Source of the DNA: Alphaproteobacteria bacterium
GTDB taxonomy: Bacteria > Pseudomonadota > Alphaproteobacteria > Caulobacterales > Aquidulcibacteraceae
NCBI GenBank assembly: GCA_027488965.1
Contig: JAIYAO010000042.1
Coordinates: forward strand, 1-33,654
DNA: 33,654 nucleotides
Reading direction: 5' to 3'
Shown here: positions 19,354 to 28,749 of the stretch, in pieces
Layout of the letters: each line of letters begins with the position of its first letter
Position numbering within the stretch: the first letter of the stretch is position 1
Notes under the pieces: generated by a model
The model's input: the letters and a program-made list of their open reading frames with translations, nothing else
The model's database searches: none
What the model was told of the DNA's origin: nothing
Made by a program: the position numbers and the translations under genes

Positions 19354-19613
19354 CCGTTCATGTTTTGTCCCCTGCGACACCGCTTTTGCTGAAGCGCCCT
19401 CTCTCGCGCCGGCTGACCCTTGGAGACGACCCGCCATACCGCAGTGTCGCCTGCAGATTTTCAGGTGGAAGACTTCCCGACGACTTGCCATGCCCTGTCG
19501 CGTGTCGCAGCAGAGCTGTCTGATAACGGGCAGGCGTACCGCCGAAATCTTCCGACGCCCAAGTAACTCACGGATGTCACATTCCCGTCAAGCGCGATTC
19601 GGCGTCATGAACT

Positions 19614-21263
19614 TCACAGCTGCACGATGCGCGGCGCGCCGTGCGTGGGCGGGCGCTCCACCAGCAGCGCGGTGAGCGCCCAAACGAGCGCATCGGCGCG
19701 ATCGCGCAGGCCTCCATTGCTCAGGCCCCCATTGCTCAGGCCGCCGCCATCGCCCGCCGACAGCGCCATCAACTCCTCCTCCAGCGCCACGAACGCCGCG
19801 CAGTGCGTGATGCGGCCCTGTTCGTAGAGCGCAGCCACAGGCTCTGCGCGCACGCGCTTGCCGTCGCGCGCGTGCACGAGATGCACCGCGCACGGCGCCT
19901 CGGCGCTGGCGAGCGTGGTGCGCACCATGGCGCCGCCCTGGTTGGCTTCCGCGATGATGCGGCGCGCGCCGAACTCCGCCGCGGCCGCGGCCACGCGCTG
20001 CGCCCAGCCGAGCGGCGAGAGACCGCGGGCCGTGCGATCAGCCAGCACGAAGCCCTGCCGCCCCACGCGCCCCGCCACCACGATGCCGCACGCCGCGCCC
20101 TCCTCCCCCGCCGGGGGATCGACCGCCACCACCACCTCGTCGAACGCCGGCGGCGCCGCCCCGCGCGCGGCGATGAAATCCTTGGCCCGCCACAGCGCGC
20201 CATCGTTCTCCACCATCACGCCGCCCAGCTCCTGCGCCGCAAAGCGCGTGCCGCCGTAGAGATCCTCGAGGCCATCGAGGAACGCGGGCGCAAGGTGGGC
20301 GGCGTTCGCCGCGGTGGGCGCCTGCGTGGTGACGGTTGAGCCTTCGGCGCGCAGCTGGCGCAGCGCCGCGATCGTCTTCGGCGTCGTCGTCACCACGAGG
20401 CGCGGCGCCGATCCGCGGCGCAGCCCCATGCGCAGGATGCGCAGCGTGTGCGCGGGATCCTTCCACGCGCAGAACTCATCGGCCCACGCGTGATCGAACT
20501 GCGGCCCGCGCAGACGCTCCGGCTCCTGCGCGGAAAACGCATACGCCACCGCACCGCTGGCGAACACGAGCCGCTGGCGGCCCGCCTCGAACCGCGGCGG
20601 CGCCCGATGCGGCAGGTGCGCGAGGCCAGAGGGCCCGTCGACCATCACCTCGCGCACATCGCGCAGCGTGGCGCCGATGAGCGCAATGCGCACGTGGGCG
20701 CCTTCCGCCGCCCGCGCCGCGATCCACTCCGCGCCCGCGCGCGTCTTGCCCGCGCCGCGCCCGCCCTGGAACAGCCACGTGCGCCACGCGCCCTCCGGCG
20801 GCACCTGCGCGGCGTGCGCGACCGTGCGCCAGCGCGCGTCCGCCTCTTCGGGGGTGATGTCCGACGGCGTCTCCTGTGGTTCAACCGCGCGCGCAAAGCG
20901 CGTCTTCGAAATATTGTTGCGCGAACGCCAGAGTGCGAACGTGCCTTTGTTGAGGCCATGGAGTTCGCAGACGACCGAGTCGGTGTCGCCCGCCAGCCAC
21001 TGCTTGACCGCCGCCTCGTAGGACTCGCGCGGCCGATGGATGCGCTTCAGGATCGGCCCGCGCACGGCGGGCGCAGCGCCCGTCTGGCGCCGCTGCAGGC
21101 CGCACTCGCCCGCGCGCTTGTAGATCGCGCTCATGCTCATGCCGATGCGCTGCGAGATCGCCGACGCGCTTTCGCCCGCGGCGTACGAGGCCATGGCGTC
21201 CTGCCACTCGGCCTCGCTGAAGAGGCGGAACGGTTTTCGTGGAGAGGGGGATGTGTGTGTCAT
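19614..21263 (-). CDS. Gene-transfer-agent/phage-type large terminase with N-terminal HTH extension
   Basis: A 549-residue DNA-packaging terminase. The ATPase has Walker A GGRGAGKT (about residues 167-174) and Walker B HAWADE (Asp262, Glu263). The RNase H-like nuclease has VVVAVDPPAGEEG (Asp382), RIIAEANQGG and DRADALVWA. These features match the DNA-packaging-protein-gp2-like terminases of alphaproteobacterial GTAs. Unlike the usual ~430-residue protein, about 145 residues precede the ATPase. They contain two helix-turn-helix-like segments (FSEAEWQDAMASYAAGESAS.., then YEAAVKQWLAGDTDSVVCEL). This could be a fused small-terminase-like DNA-binding part. No portal, protease, capsid or tail genes follow. 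The start may be this ATG or an in-frame GTG at 21290. The C-terminus has a GGLSN tandem repeat. Confidence 0.85.
   Translation of the reverse strand: MTHTSPSPRKPFRLFSEAEWQDAMASYAAGESASAISQRIGMSMSAIYKRAGECGLQRRQTGAAPAVRGPILKRIHRPRESYEAAVKQWLAGDTDSVVCELHGLNKGTFALWRSRNNISKTRFARAVEPQETPSDITPEEADARWRTVAHAAQVPPEGAWRTWLFQGGRGAGKTRAGAEWIAARAAEGAHVRIALIGATLRDVREVMVDGPSGLAHLPHRAPPRFEAGRQRLVFASGAVAYAFSAQEPERLRGPQFDHAWADEFCAWKDPAHTLRILRMGLRRGSAPRLVVTTTPKTIAALRQLRAEGSTVTTQAPTAANAAHLAPAFLDGLEDLYGGTRFAAQELGGVMVENDGALWRAKDFIAARGAAPPAFDEVVVAVDPPAGEEGAACGIVVAGRVGRQGFVLADRTARGLSPLGWAQRVAAAAAEFGARRIIAEANQGGAMVRTTLASAEAPCAVHLVHARDGKRVRAEPVAALYEQGRITHCAAFVALEEELMALSAGDGGGLSNGGLSNGGLRDRADALVWALTALLVERPPTHGAPRIVQL
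19701..19745. repeat. 15-bp tandem repeat in the terminase gene
   Basis: Two near-identical 15-bp units (19716-19730 and 19731-19745, unit beginning ATTGCTCAGGCC) follow a third, diverged unit (19701-19715). They encode GGLSN-GGLSN-GGLRD just before the last nuclease acidic motif. Unit number could change by slippage without a frameshift. Confidence 0.8.
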
Positions 21264-21766
21264 GCCCCGATGATGGGGCCGAACCGTCACCCCCCGGATT
21301 GGAGGGCGTGTTTTTGGTCGAAACCCCTTTGAAACCGGCGTTTCGGACGGGGATAAGGCGTGTCACTATCCTCCTATTTTCTCCGTTTCCGCGGTCCGCG
21401 AGGGCAGCGCGTTCGTGCAGCGGCGCCCATCAGCGCCCTTTCCCCGGCCCGCACCGCGAACACCCCACCCGTCGCGCGCTCACGCGCGCGCCACCCTCCC
21501 CATCGAGGGGAGGGAGACCTGGCGGCGTCACCGCGCGATCACGGGCGCAACCGTCCCAAGCACAGTCACCCTCCCTCCCCTCGATGGGGAGGGTGGCCTG
21601 AGCATAGCGAAGGCCGGGTGGGGCGCGCGCGGGATGATGGGGCGAATGGAGCGAGAGGAAGGCTTGTTCAAGCAGCGACGCCCATCCGCGTCCAGCCAAA
21701 CAGGACCCAGTTGCACCGTCCGAACAGACAAAGTAGGGACGGCATTGCGATGGCTGGGGAGATATC
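21264..21766. other. Intergenic region with no supported gene
   Basis: About 500 bases between the terminase start and the following membrane protein. ORFs here are short, Arg/Pro-rich shadows. The middle is occupied by a large palindromic repeat (separate entry). The bases from about 21640 to 21760 presumably hold the promoter of the downstream gene; I could not assign its boxes. Confidence 0.6.
21463..21623. repeat. Composite intergenic palindromic repeat
   Basis: Two arms of 27 bp (21490-21516 and 21571-21597) are perfectly inverted, with a 54-base spacer. Each arm is itself partly palindromic around ATCGAGGGG / CCCCTCGAT. An outer 9-bp pair (21463-21471 and 21615-21623) frames them. The sequence GCATAGCGAAGGCCGGGTGGGG at the right end resembles intergenic repeat families of high-GC alphaproteobacteria. 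It could fold into a very stable hairpin in either transcript. Confidence 0.75.
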
Positions 21767-22477
21767 GTGTTTTCGGGGACACTAAGCCGCGATTTCGTCG
21801 CGGCCTACGGCGGCTTGGCGAAGGTTCTGGGCATCGCGCTCGGCGCAGTCGCCATCTTCAACTGGCTCATGCGGGCCTTTACGCTGTCACCGAGCAGCAT
21901 TCTGGAAGCGCTGCTCACCGCCTATCATCAAATTTTCGACCCGCTGTTTGAGGTCCTGTTCGGCTGGCTGCCCTTCGCTATTCCGCCCGAATGGAAGGAC
22001 GGGCTGGTCTTGTGGGTGGTGCTTGGCGGCGGCGTGGCGCGGTCGCTCTGGATCCTCAGGCAGACACAGATCGAGACCGAAGACACCGATGAATCCGAGA
22101 GCAGTCTGCTGCTGCCCAAGAACCTGATCCTTTTCGCACTCGTGCTGGTTGTCGCGAACCTTCTGTGGCCCCTTTTTCTGCCCGCGATGTTCATGGCGCC
22201 ATTCGTGTATCGCGCGACCGTTCACCACTATCGAGAGGAGGAGCGGTTTGGGGGCATATTCGGCGGCGTGTTCGGCACCACGCAAAAGCTGGCGCGCAAG
22301 AGTAGTGTCACCGTGGCGCGAAAGACACTTGTGGAGTCCAACTGGACGTCCGGTAAGACGAAGGTTCTCCACGACATGGAGTACAAGTTCGACCTGCGCA
22401 TGGTCTGGTTCTTCCAAGTGGTCGGCCTCGTCGTGGCCAGCGCCGTGCTGGTGCTGGCAAATGCCGCCTCCGCATAA
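21767..22477 (+). CDS. Membrane protein of unknown function
   Basis: A 236-residue protein with about four to five hydrophobic helices: near residues 15-40, 78-95, 118-142 and 215-234. After the first helix comes ILEALLTAYHQIFDPLFEVLFGWLPF, then AIPPEWKDGLVLWVVLGGGVARSLW. The central soluble stretch (about residues 145-205, YREEERFGGIFGG...VARKTLVESNWTSGKTK) is basic. I do not recognise the family. The start is a GTG (21767) preceded by GGGGAG about six bases upstream; an overlapping ATG at 21750 is in another frame. The 57 bases after the stop (22478-22534) separate it from the gyrB remnant on the other strand. Confidence 0.78.
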   Translation: MFSGTLSRDFVAAYGGLAKVLGIALGAVAIFNWLMRAFTLSPSSILEALLTAYHQIFDPLFEVLFGWLPFAIPPEWKDGLVLWVVLGGGVARSLWILRQTQIETEDTDESESSLLLPKNLILFALVLVVANLLWPLFLPAMFMAPFVYRATVHHYREEERFGGIFGGVFGTTQKLARKSSVTVARKTLVESNWTSGKTKVLHDMEYKFDLRMVWFFQVVGLVVASAVLVLANAASA

Positions 22478-22534
22478 GCTTGGGGTTAAGTGATATCTCG
22501 GGACCAAGTGTAATACTGCCCAGCCAGCGCCTCA

Positions 22535-22705
22535 CTATACATCCGCCGCTGCATCCGGCACGTCGTCCAGATTGAACGCACACCGCAGCTCTACCAGGTC
22601 GCCCACAAGCTGTGTGAAAGGTTTGTCGGCGTGGGTCGGCATTCACCTGCAGCAACGTACGGATTTGGCGATCTAGCGTGGCATTCCAGAGCTGGTCGCC
22701 GTTCA
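22535..22705 (-). pseudogene. Duplicated, frameshifted gyrB 3'-end fragment
   Basis: On the minus strand this segment repeats the last ~59 codons of the intact gyrB (23404-23583). The first part reads NGDQLWNATLDRQIRTLLQV against [20 protein letters not shown]. After a frameshift around 22625-22642 it continues DKPFTQLVGDLVELRCAF..., ending AAADV-stop, against [18 protein letters not shown]..., ending AAVDV-stop. The nucleotide match is clear but imperfect, so the copy is old or came from another strain. Its first bases supply the stop codon of the DUF5615 gene. It cannot encode a functional gyrase part. Confidence 0.88.
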
Positions 22706-23059
22706 ATCCGCCAGGGGCCGGATGCGTGCCGTTGTCCAGTTGATGACAAGCACCGAACTCTCGAGGTCGTTTGTCGCCTGTATCGCCTCGATGACGCGCT
22801 GGGCGACGCGCGGCCAGTCCCGACCTTTCAGCCGCAGCAGGACGTAGCCAACGGCCGGTTGTCCGCTCCGCAGGATAAGCTCGCCGAAGTCACGGTCCTG
22901 CGCGATCACGATGCGGCCTTGCGCCACCGCGGCCGCAAGCACGGCGTCATCGCTCGCCGACCGCATGGTTTCAACGCTGCGGACGATGTCGAACCCGGCA
23001 CGCTCCAGTGCGTCAGCGACAGGATCGGGACAACTTTCGTCGGCGAGAAACCTGTACAT
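22703..23059 (-). CDS. DUF5615 family PIN-like toxin
   Basis: A 118-residue protein with the DUF5615 (Mut7-C/PIN-like) pattern. FLADESCP opens with the first acidic residues, SASDDAVLAAAVAQGRIVIAQDRDFGELI carries the central acidic cluster, and VLVINWTTARIRPLAD closes it. Members are the predicted RNase toxins of type II-like pairs whose partner is a DUF433 protein, as found 67 bases upstream here. The acidic residues expected for metal binding (Asp7, Glu8, and SDD and DRD further on) are present, so it looks intact. Its TGA stop lies in the first bases of the gyrB-like fragment, so the duplication junction is exactly at its end. Confidence 0.85.
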   Translation of the reverse strand: MYRFLADESCPDPVADALERAGFDIVRSVETMRSASDDAVLAAAVAQGRIVIAQDRDFGELILRSGQPAVGYVLLRLKGRDWPRVAQRVIEAIQATNDLESSVLVINWTTARIRPLAD

Positions 23060-23126
23060 GAAGCGCCCCGGTTCGGTTTGACGCGTGCAGCGGTCACGGC
23101 GTTCCGGTTACCAAAGTGTTTCGAAG

Positions 23127-23354
23127 CTATTCGGCCGCAGTGAGACCTTCGTGGCTCAGGTAGTGTGCGGCATAGGTGGCGGCGGCGCGGACATCTTCGA
23201 CGCTCAGATGGCGGTGCCCCTCGATGATCTCGTCTGCCGTGAGGCCCTCGCCGAGGTACTCTAGGATCAGTTCCACGGTGATCCGTGTACCCTTGATGCA
23301 GGGCTTGCCGCTCATGATGGCGGGATCGCGGGAGATGCGGTCGAAGGCGTTCAT
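23127..23354 (-). CDS. DUF433 family antitoxin
   Basis: A 75-residue protein with the DUF433 signature: RISRDPAIMSGKPCIKGTRITVELILEYLGEGLTADEIIEGH, then LSVEDVRAAATYAAHYL. DUF433 is a small winged-HTH-like domain and the usual antitoxin/repressor partner of DUF5615 toxins. It starts 49 bases after the gyrB stop on the same strand and precedes the toxin gene by 67 bases, the antitoxin-first order common for such modules. Confidence 0.88.
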   Translation of the reverse strand: MNAFDRISRDPAIMSGKPCIKGTRITVELILEYLGEGLTADEIIEGHRHLSVEDVRAAATYAAHYLSHEGLTAAE

Positions 23355-23366
23355 GAAATAAGACTA

Positions 23367-23378
23367 GCACAATCGTGC
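23367..23378 (-). promoter_or_regulatory. Possible operator of the DUF433/DUF5615 module
   Basis: A small palindrome GCAC-GATT-GTGC sits 12 bases upstream of the antitoxin ATG, overlapping a plausible -10-like TAGTCT. Antitoxins commonly autoregulate from such sites. The arms are only 4 bp, so this is weak. Confidence 0.25.
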
Positions 23379-23403
23379 CTGAAATGCACGCCGCCCCTAC
23401 CCC

Positions 23404-25860
<2,457 letters not shown>

Positions 25861-25906
25861 AGGGCTCGAAAGTCCCGAAAATCCGGCGCCGAAAACAGTA
25901 TTCCTG

Positions 25907-26287
25907 CTATGCGTCCGCCCCTTGCGCCCCAAGGCAGAGCCAGGGAAGTTTCAGCTCCGGAAAATCGGCCTTCGTGGGGGCGAACTTCCCCGGTTCGTCG
26001 AGGGCGCCGAGGTGGATGTGGATCTCCTCGGGCAGGTTGTCGCCCTCGAACGTCAGCGTCGATCCGCAGGCGCCGCAAAAGCCCCGCCAGGCGCCCGGGG
26101 AGGACTCGAACCGTGTGGGCGCGCCTGCGACAAACCGGACATCCGCGCGCCGGAAATCCGCATAGGCGGCGACCGGCGCGCCGGTGTGCCTGCGGCAGCT
26201 GCCGCAATGGCAGAACGCCACCAGCAAAGGCGCCGCCGTCGCCTCGAACCGCACCGCGCCGCACAGACAGCCTCCGCCGATCATCAT
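25907..26287 (-). CDS. GFA/CENP-V family zinc protein
   Basis: A 126-residue protein of the GFA (glutathione-dependent formaldehyde-activating enzyme-like) fold. The zinc-binding cysteines are all visible: C7-L-C9 in GGGCLCGAV, C26-H-C28-G-S-C31, and C71-G-A-C74. The family adds glutathione to formaldehyde in a few cases, but most members have unknown substrates. It begins 9 bases after recF ends, so it is probably the last gene of the dnaN-recF operon. Confidence 0.92.
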   Translation of the reverse strand: MMIGGGCLCGAVRFEATAAPLLVAFCHCGSCRRHTGAPVAAYADFRRADVRFVAGAPTRFESSPGAWRGFCGACGSTLTFEGDNLPEEIHIHLGALDEPGKFAPTKADFPELKLPWLCLGAQGADA

Positions 26288-26296
26288 GCGCCCCTC

Positions 26297-27421
26297 CTAC
26301 ACCCCCACCATCTGCGCGCGCGCACCGAAGGCCTCGAAGAGGCCGATCTCGGTGCCCGTGAGCCACGCCTGGCCCGGCAGGGCGAGCAGTTCCTCATAGA
26401 GGGCGGCGCGGCGGGCGGGATCCAGGTGGGCGGCGGCTTCGTCCAGCAGCAACAGCGCGGGGCCCGCGCCGGGATCGTCCGCCAGCGCGCGCCCGTGCGC
26501 GAGAATGAGGCCCAGCAGCAGCGCCTTCTGTTCGCCGGTGGAGCATTGGTCGGCCGGCATGTCCTTGGGCGCATGACGCACGAGCAGGTCGGACCGGTGC
26601 GGGCCCTCAAGGGTGCGCCCGGCTTTCGCGTCTCGGGCGCGACCGCGCAGCAGCGTCTCCAGGAATTCGTCCTCGATGTCGGCGCTGGCGCGGCCTTCGG
26701 CGAAGGCAGCCTCCAGCGCCCCTTCCAGGGCGATCTTCGCTTTCGGGAAGGCGCCATCGGGGCGCTGTGCGATGGTCTCGCGCAGGCGCTCCAGCGTTTC
26801 GAGCCGCGCCGCCGCCATGGCGCACCCGTTCGCGGCCATCTCGCGCTCCAGCGCGTGCAGCCAGGCGGCGTCGCCCACCTCCTCGTTCAGCAGCCGCTGC
26901 CGTTCGCGCATGGCGCGCTCGTAGGCGGCCGCCGTCTGGCCATGTTCCGGCGCACGGCCGAGGACGAGACGGTCGAAGAAGCGGCGGCGATCGCCGGCGG
27001 CGCCCGCGAACAGCCGATCCATCGCCGGCGTCAGCCATGACAGGCGCGCCGCGCGCGCCAGCTCGCTTGCGGACGCGGCCCGGCCATCGATGCGCGCGAC
27101 GCGACGGACGCCGGCGTCGGTGCGCTCGGCGCCGACGCCCAGCGCCAGCGTCTCGCCATCGGCGACCATACGTGCGGAGATCGTCCAGGGGCGTGGGCGT
27201 AGTGCTGCGCCATCGGCGCCGCCGCGCGCCACGTCCATCAACCCGGCGCCGCGCAGTCCCCTGCCCGGCGCCAGCATGGTCAGCGCTTCAAGAATGTTGG
27301 TCTTGCCCGCGCCGTTGGGCCCGTGGAGACAGACCGGGCGCGCATCGAGGTCCAGATCGAGGGCGGCGTGGCTGCGGAAGTCCGTGAGCGTCAGCCGCGC
27401 GCAGTGGAGGCGTGGCGTCAC
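26297..27421 (-). CDS. recF: DNA replication and repair protein RecF
   Basis: A 374-residue SMC-like ATPase that loads RecA with RecO and RecR at gapped DNA. Walker A is HGPNGAGKTNILEAL (about 34-48), the ABC signature is CSTGEQKALLLGLILAHGR, and Walker B is ALLLLDEAAAHLDPARR. The N-terminus LTLTDFRSHAALDLDLD is typical. It starts with GTG at 27421, which overlaps the dnaN stop by four bases (GTGA), so the two are translationally coupled. Confidence 0.97.
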   Translation of the reverse strand: MTPRLHCARLTLTDFRSHAALDLDLDARPVCLHGPNGAGKTNILEALTMLAPGRGLRGAGLMDVARGGADGAALRPRPWTISARMVADGETLALGVGAERTDAGVRRVARIDGRAASASELARAARLSWLTPAMDRLFAGAAGDRRRFFDRLVLGRAPEHGQTAAAYERAMRERQRLLNEEVGDAAWLHALEREMAANGCAMAAARLETLERLRETIAQRPDGAFPKAKIALEGALEAAFAEGRASADIEDEFLETLLRGRARDAKAGRTLEGPHRSDLLVRHAPKDMPADQCSTGEQKALLLGLILAHGRALADDPGAGPALLLLDEAAAHLDPARRAALYEELLALPGQAWLTGTEIGLFEAFGARAQMVGV

Positions 27422-28536
27422 ACCCGCAGCGGCATGAGCACGTAAAGCGCATTCGGATCGCTTTCGTCGCGCACCAGCGTGGGCGAGCCGGAATCGGCGA
27501 ACTCGAACTGCACGGACTCGCCTTCGATCTGGCCCGCCACATCGAGGAGGTACCGGGCGTTGAAGCCGATCTCCATGGGCTCCGAATCGTACTCCGCCGG
27601 GATGTCCTCGGTGGCGAGGCCCGCGTCGGGGTTATTGACGGTCAGCGTCAGACGATCGCCGTCCAGCGCCATCTTCACCGAGCGCGAGCGCTCCGCCGAC
27701 ACCGTGGCGACGCGATCCACCGCTTCGGCGAATGCGGCATTGTCGACGCGCAGGATGCGGTTGTTCTGCTTGGGAATGACCCGCGCATACTCCGGGAACG
27801 ACCCGTCGATCAACTTCGAGGTAAGCACCGCATCGCCGAGCTGGAAGCGGATCTTCTGGTCGGACGCGGCGATTTCCACCGGGCCGCTCGCATCGTCGAG
27901 CAGGCGGTGCAGTTCGGCGATCGTCTTGCGCGGGACGATGACGCCCGGCATGCCCTGCGCGCCATCGGGCGCCGGCGCATCGGCGAGCGCGAGGCGGTGG
28001 CCGTCGGTGGCGACGCCGCGCAGCTTGGGTCCGTCGTCGGTCACCGCGGTGTGCAGGTAGATTCCGTTCAGGTAGTAGCGCGTCTCTTCCGTCGAGATGG
28101 CGAAGCGCGTTTTGTTGATCAGCCGCTTGAGTTCACCGGGGTGAATTTCGAACCGCGTGGCCAGCGCATCGACGGGCATCAGCGGGAAGTCCTGCGCCGG
28201 CAGCACGGGCAAGTTGAGCCGCGCCTTGCCCGCCCACACCGACAGCCGCGCATCGTCCCCACCGAGATCGAGCTTCACGGAGGCGCCGTCCGGCAGCTTG
28301 CGGACGAAGTCGTACAGGTATTGCGCCGGCGCCGAGGTGGAGCCCGCGCGCTCGACGGTGGCGAACGCGTCCTCGGCGATCTCGATGTCGAGGTCGGTGG
28401 CGGTGAGGCGCAACGCGCTGTCCTGCGCACTCAGGAGCACGTTGGACAGGATGGGGATCGTGTTGCGGCGCTCGACGACGCTCTGGACGTGGGTGAGCGC
28501 CTTGAGCAGCGTCGCCCGTTCGATCGTCAACCGCAT
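27418..28536 (-). CDS. dnaN: DNA polymerase III beta sliding clamp
   Basis: The 372-residue processivity clamp of the replicative polymerase. The N-terminus MRLTIERATLLKALTHVQSVVERRNTIPILSNVLL is canonical. DLDIEIAED, the middle domain with ATDGHRLALADA, and the C-terminal LNARYLLD-like FNARYLLDVAGQIEGE and ending YVLMPLRV are all recognisable. It is separated from dnaA by 213 bases of non-coding sequence and coupled to recF. Confidence 0.98.
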   Translation of the reverse strand: MRLTIERATLLKALTHVQSVVERRNTIPILSNVLLSAQDSALRLTATDLDIEIAEDAFATVERAGSTSAPAQYLYDFVRKLPDGASVKLDLGGDDARLSVWAGKARLNLPVLPAQDFPLMPVDALATRFEIHPGELKRLINKTRFAISTEETRYYLNGIYLHTAVTDDGPKLRGVATDGHRLALADAPAPDGAQGMPGVIVPRKTIAELHRLLDDASGPVEIAASDQKIRFQLGDAVLTSKLIDGSFPEYARVIPKQNNRILRVDNAAFAEAVDRVATVSAERSRSVKMALDGDRLTLTVNNPDAGLATEDIPAEYDSEPMEIGFNARYLLDVAGQIEGESVQFEFADSGSPTLVRDESDPNALYVLMPLRV

Positions 28537-28749
28537 GGACGCATCCGTATCTGCCTGGCCGCACCCTCCCCGTCGGAAGGGTGCCCCGCGCGACTCAAGG
28601 CCGTGCGGGGCGAAAAACTAGCAGAACCCGGCGTCTGCGGAAGCCCTTTGGGGCTTGCCGCCCACGGGCCGCCTGCCTCGCGCTCATGACGTCGGAGCGG
28701 CAGCCCCCGCCTCCCCCGCCCTAGGTGAGGGCGGGGCCTGGCGCGGGCG
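28537..28749. other. dnaA-dnaN intergenic region with hairpins
   Basis: There is no gene here. Three inverted repeats are present: GCACCCT/AGGGTGC (28561-28584), GCCCCGC/GCGGGGC (from 28583 to about 28613, enclosing a GACTC at 28592), and a 9-bp-arm hairpin at 28714-28736 just after dnaA. The last could attenuate dnaA read-through; it has no T-run. The dnaN promoter should lie in this stretch, but I could not assign it. Confidence 0.55.

Noticed and set aside
19354-19613. Possible small gene or remnant between the acylase and the terminase
   Set aside because: No frame shows family resemblance or steady codon bias, and no hairpin with a T-run was found.
21264-21766. CRISPR-like repeats
   Set aside because: The repeated sequences are inverted arms of one palindrome, not regularly spaced direct repeats with unique spacers.
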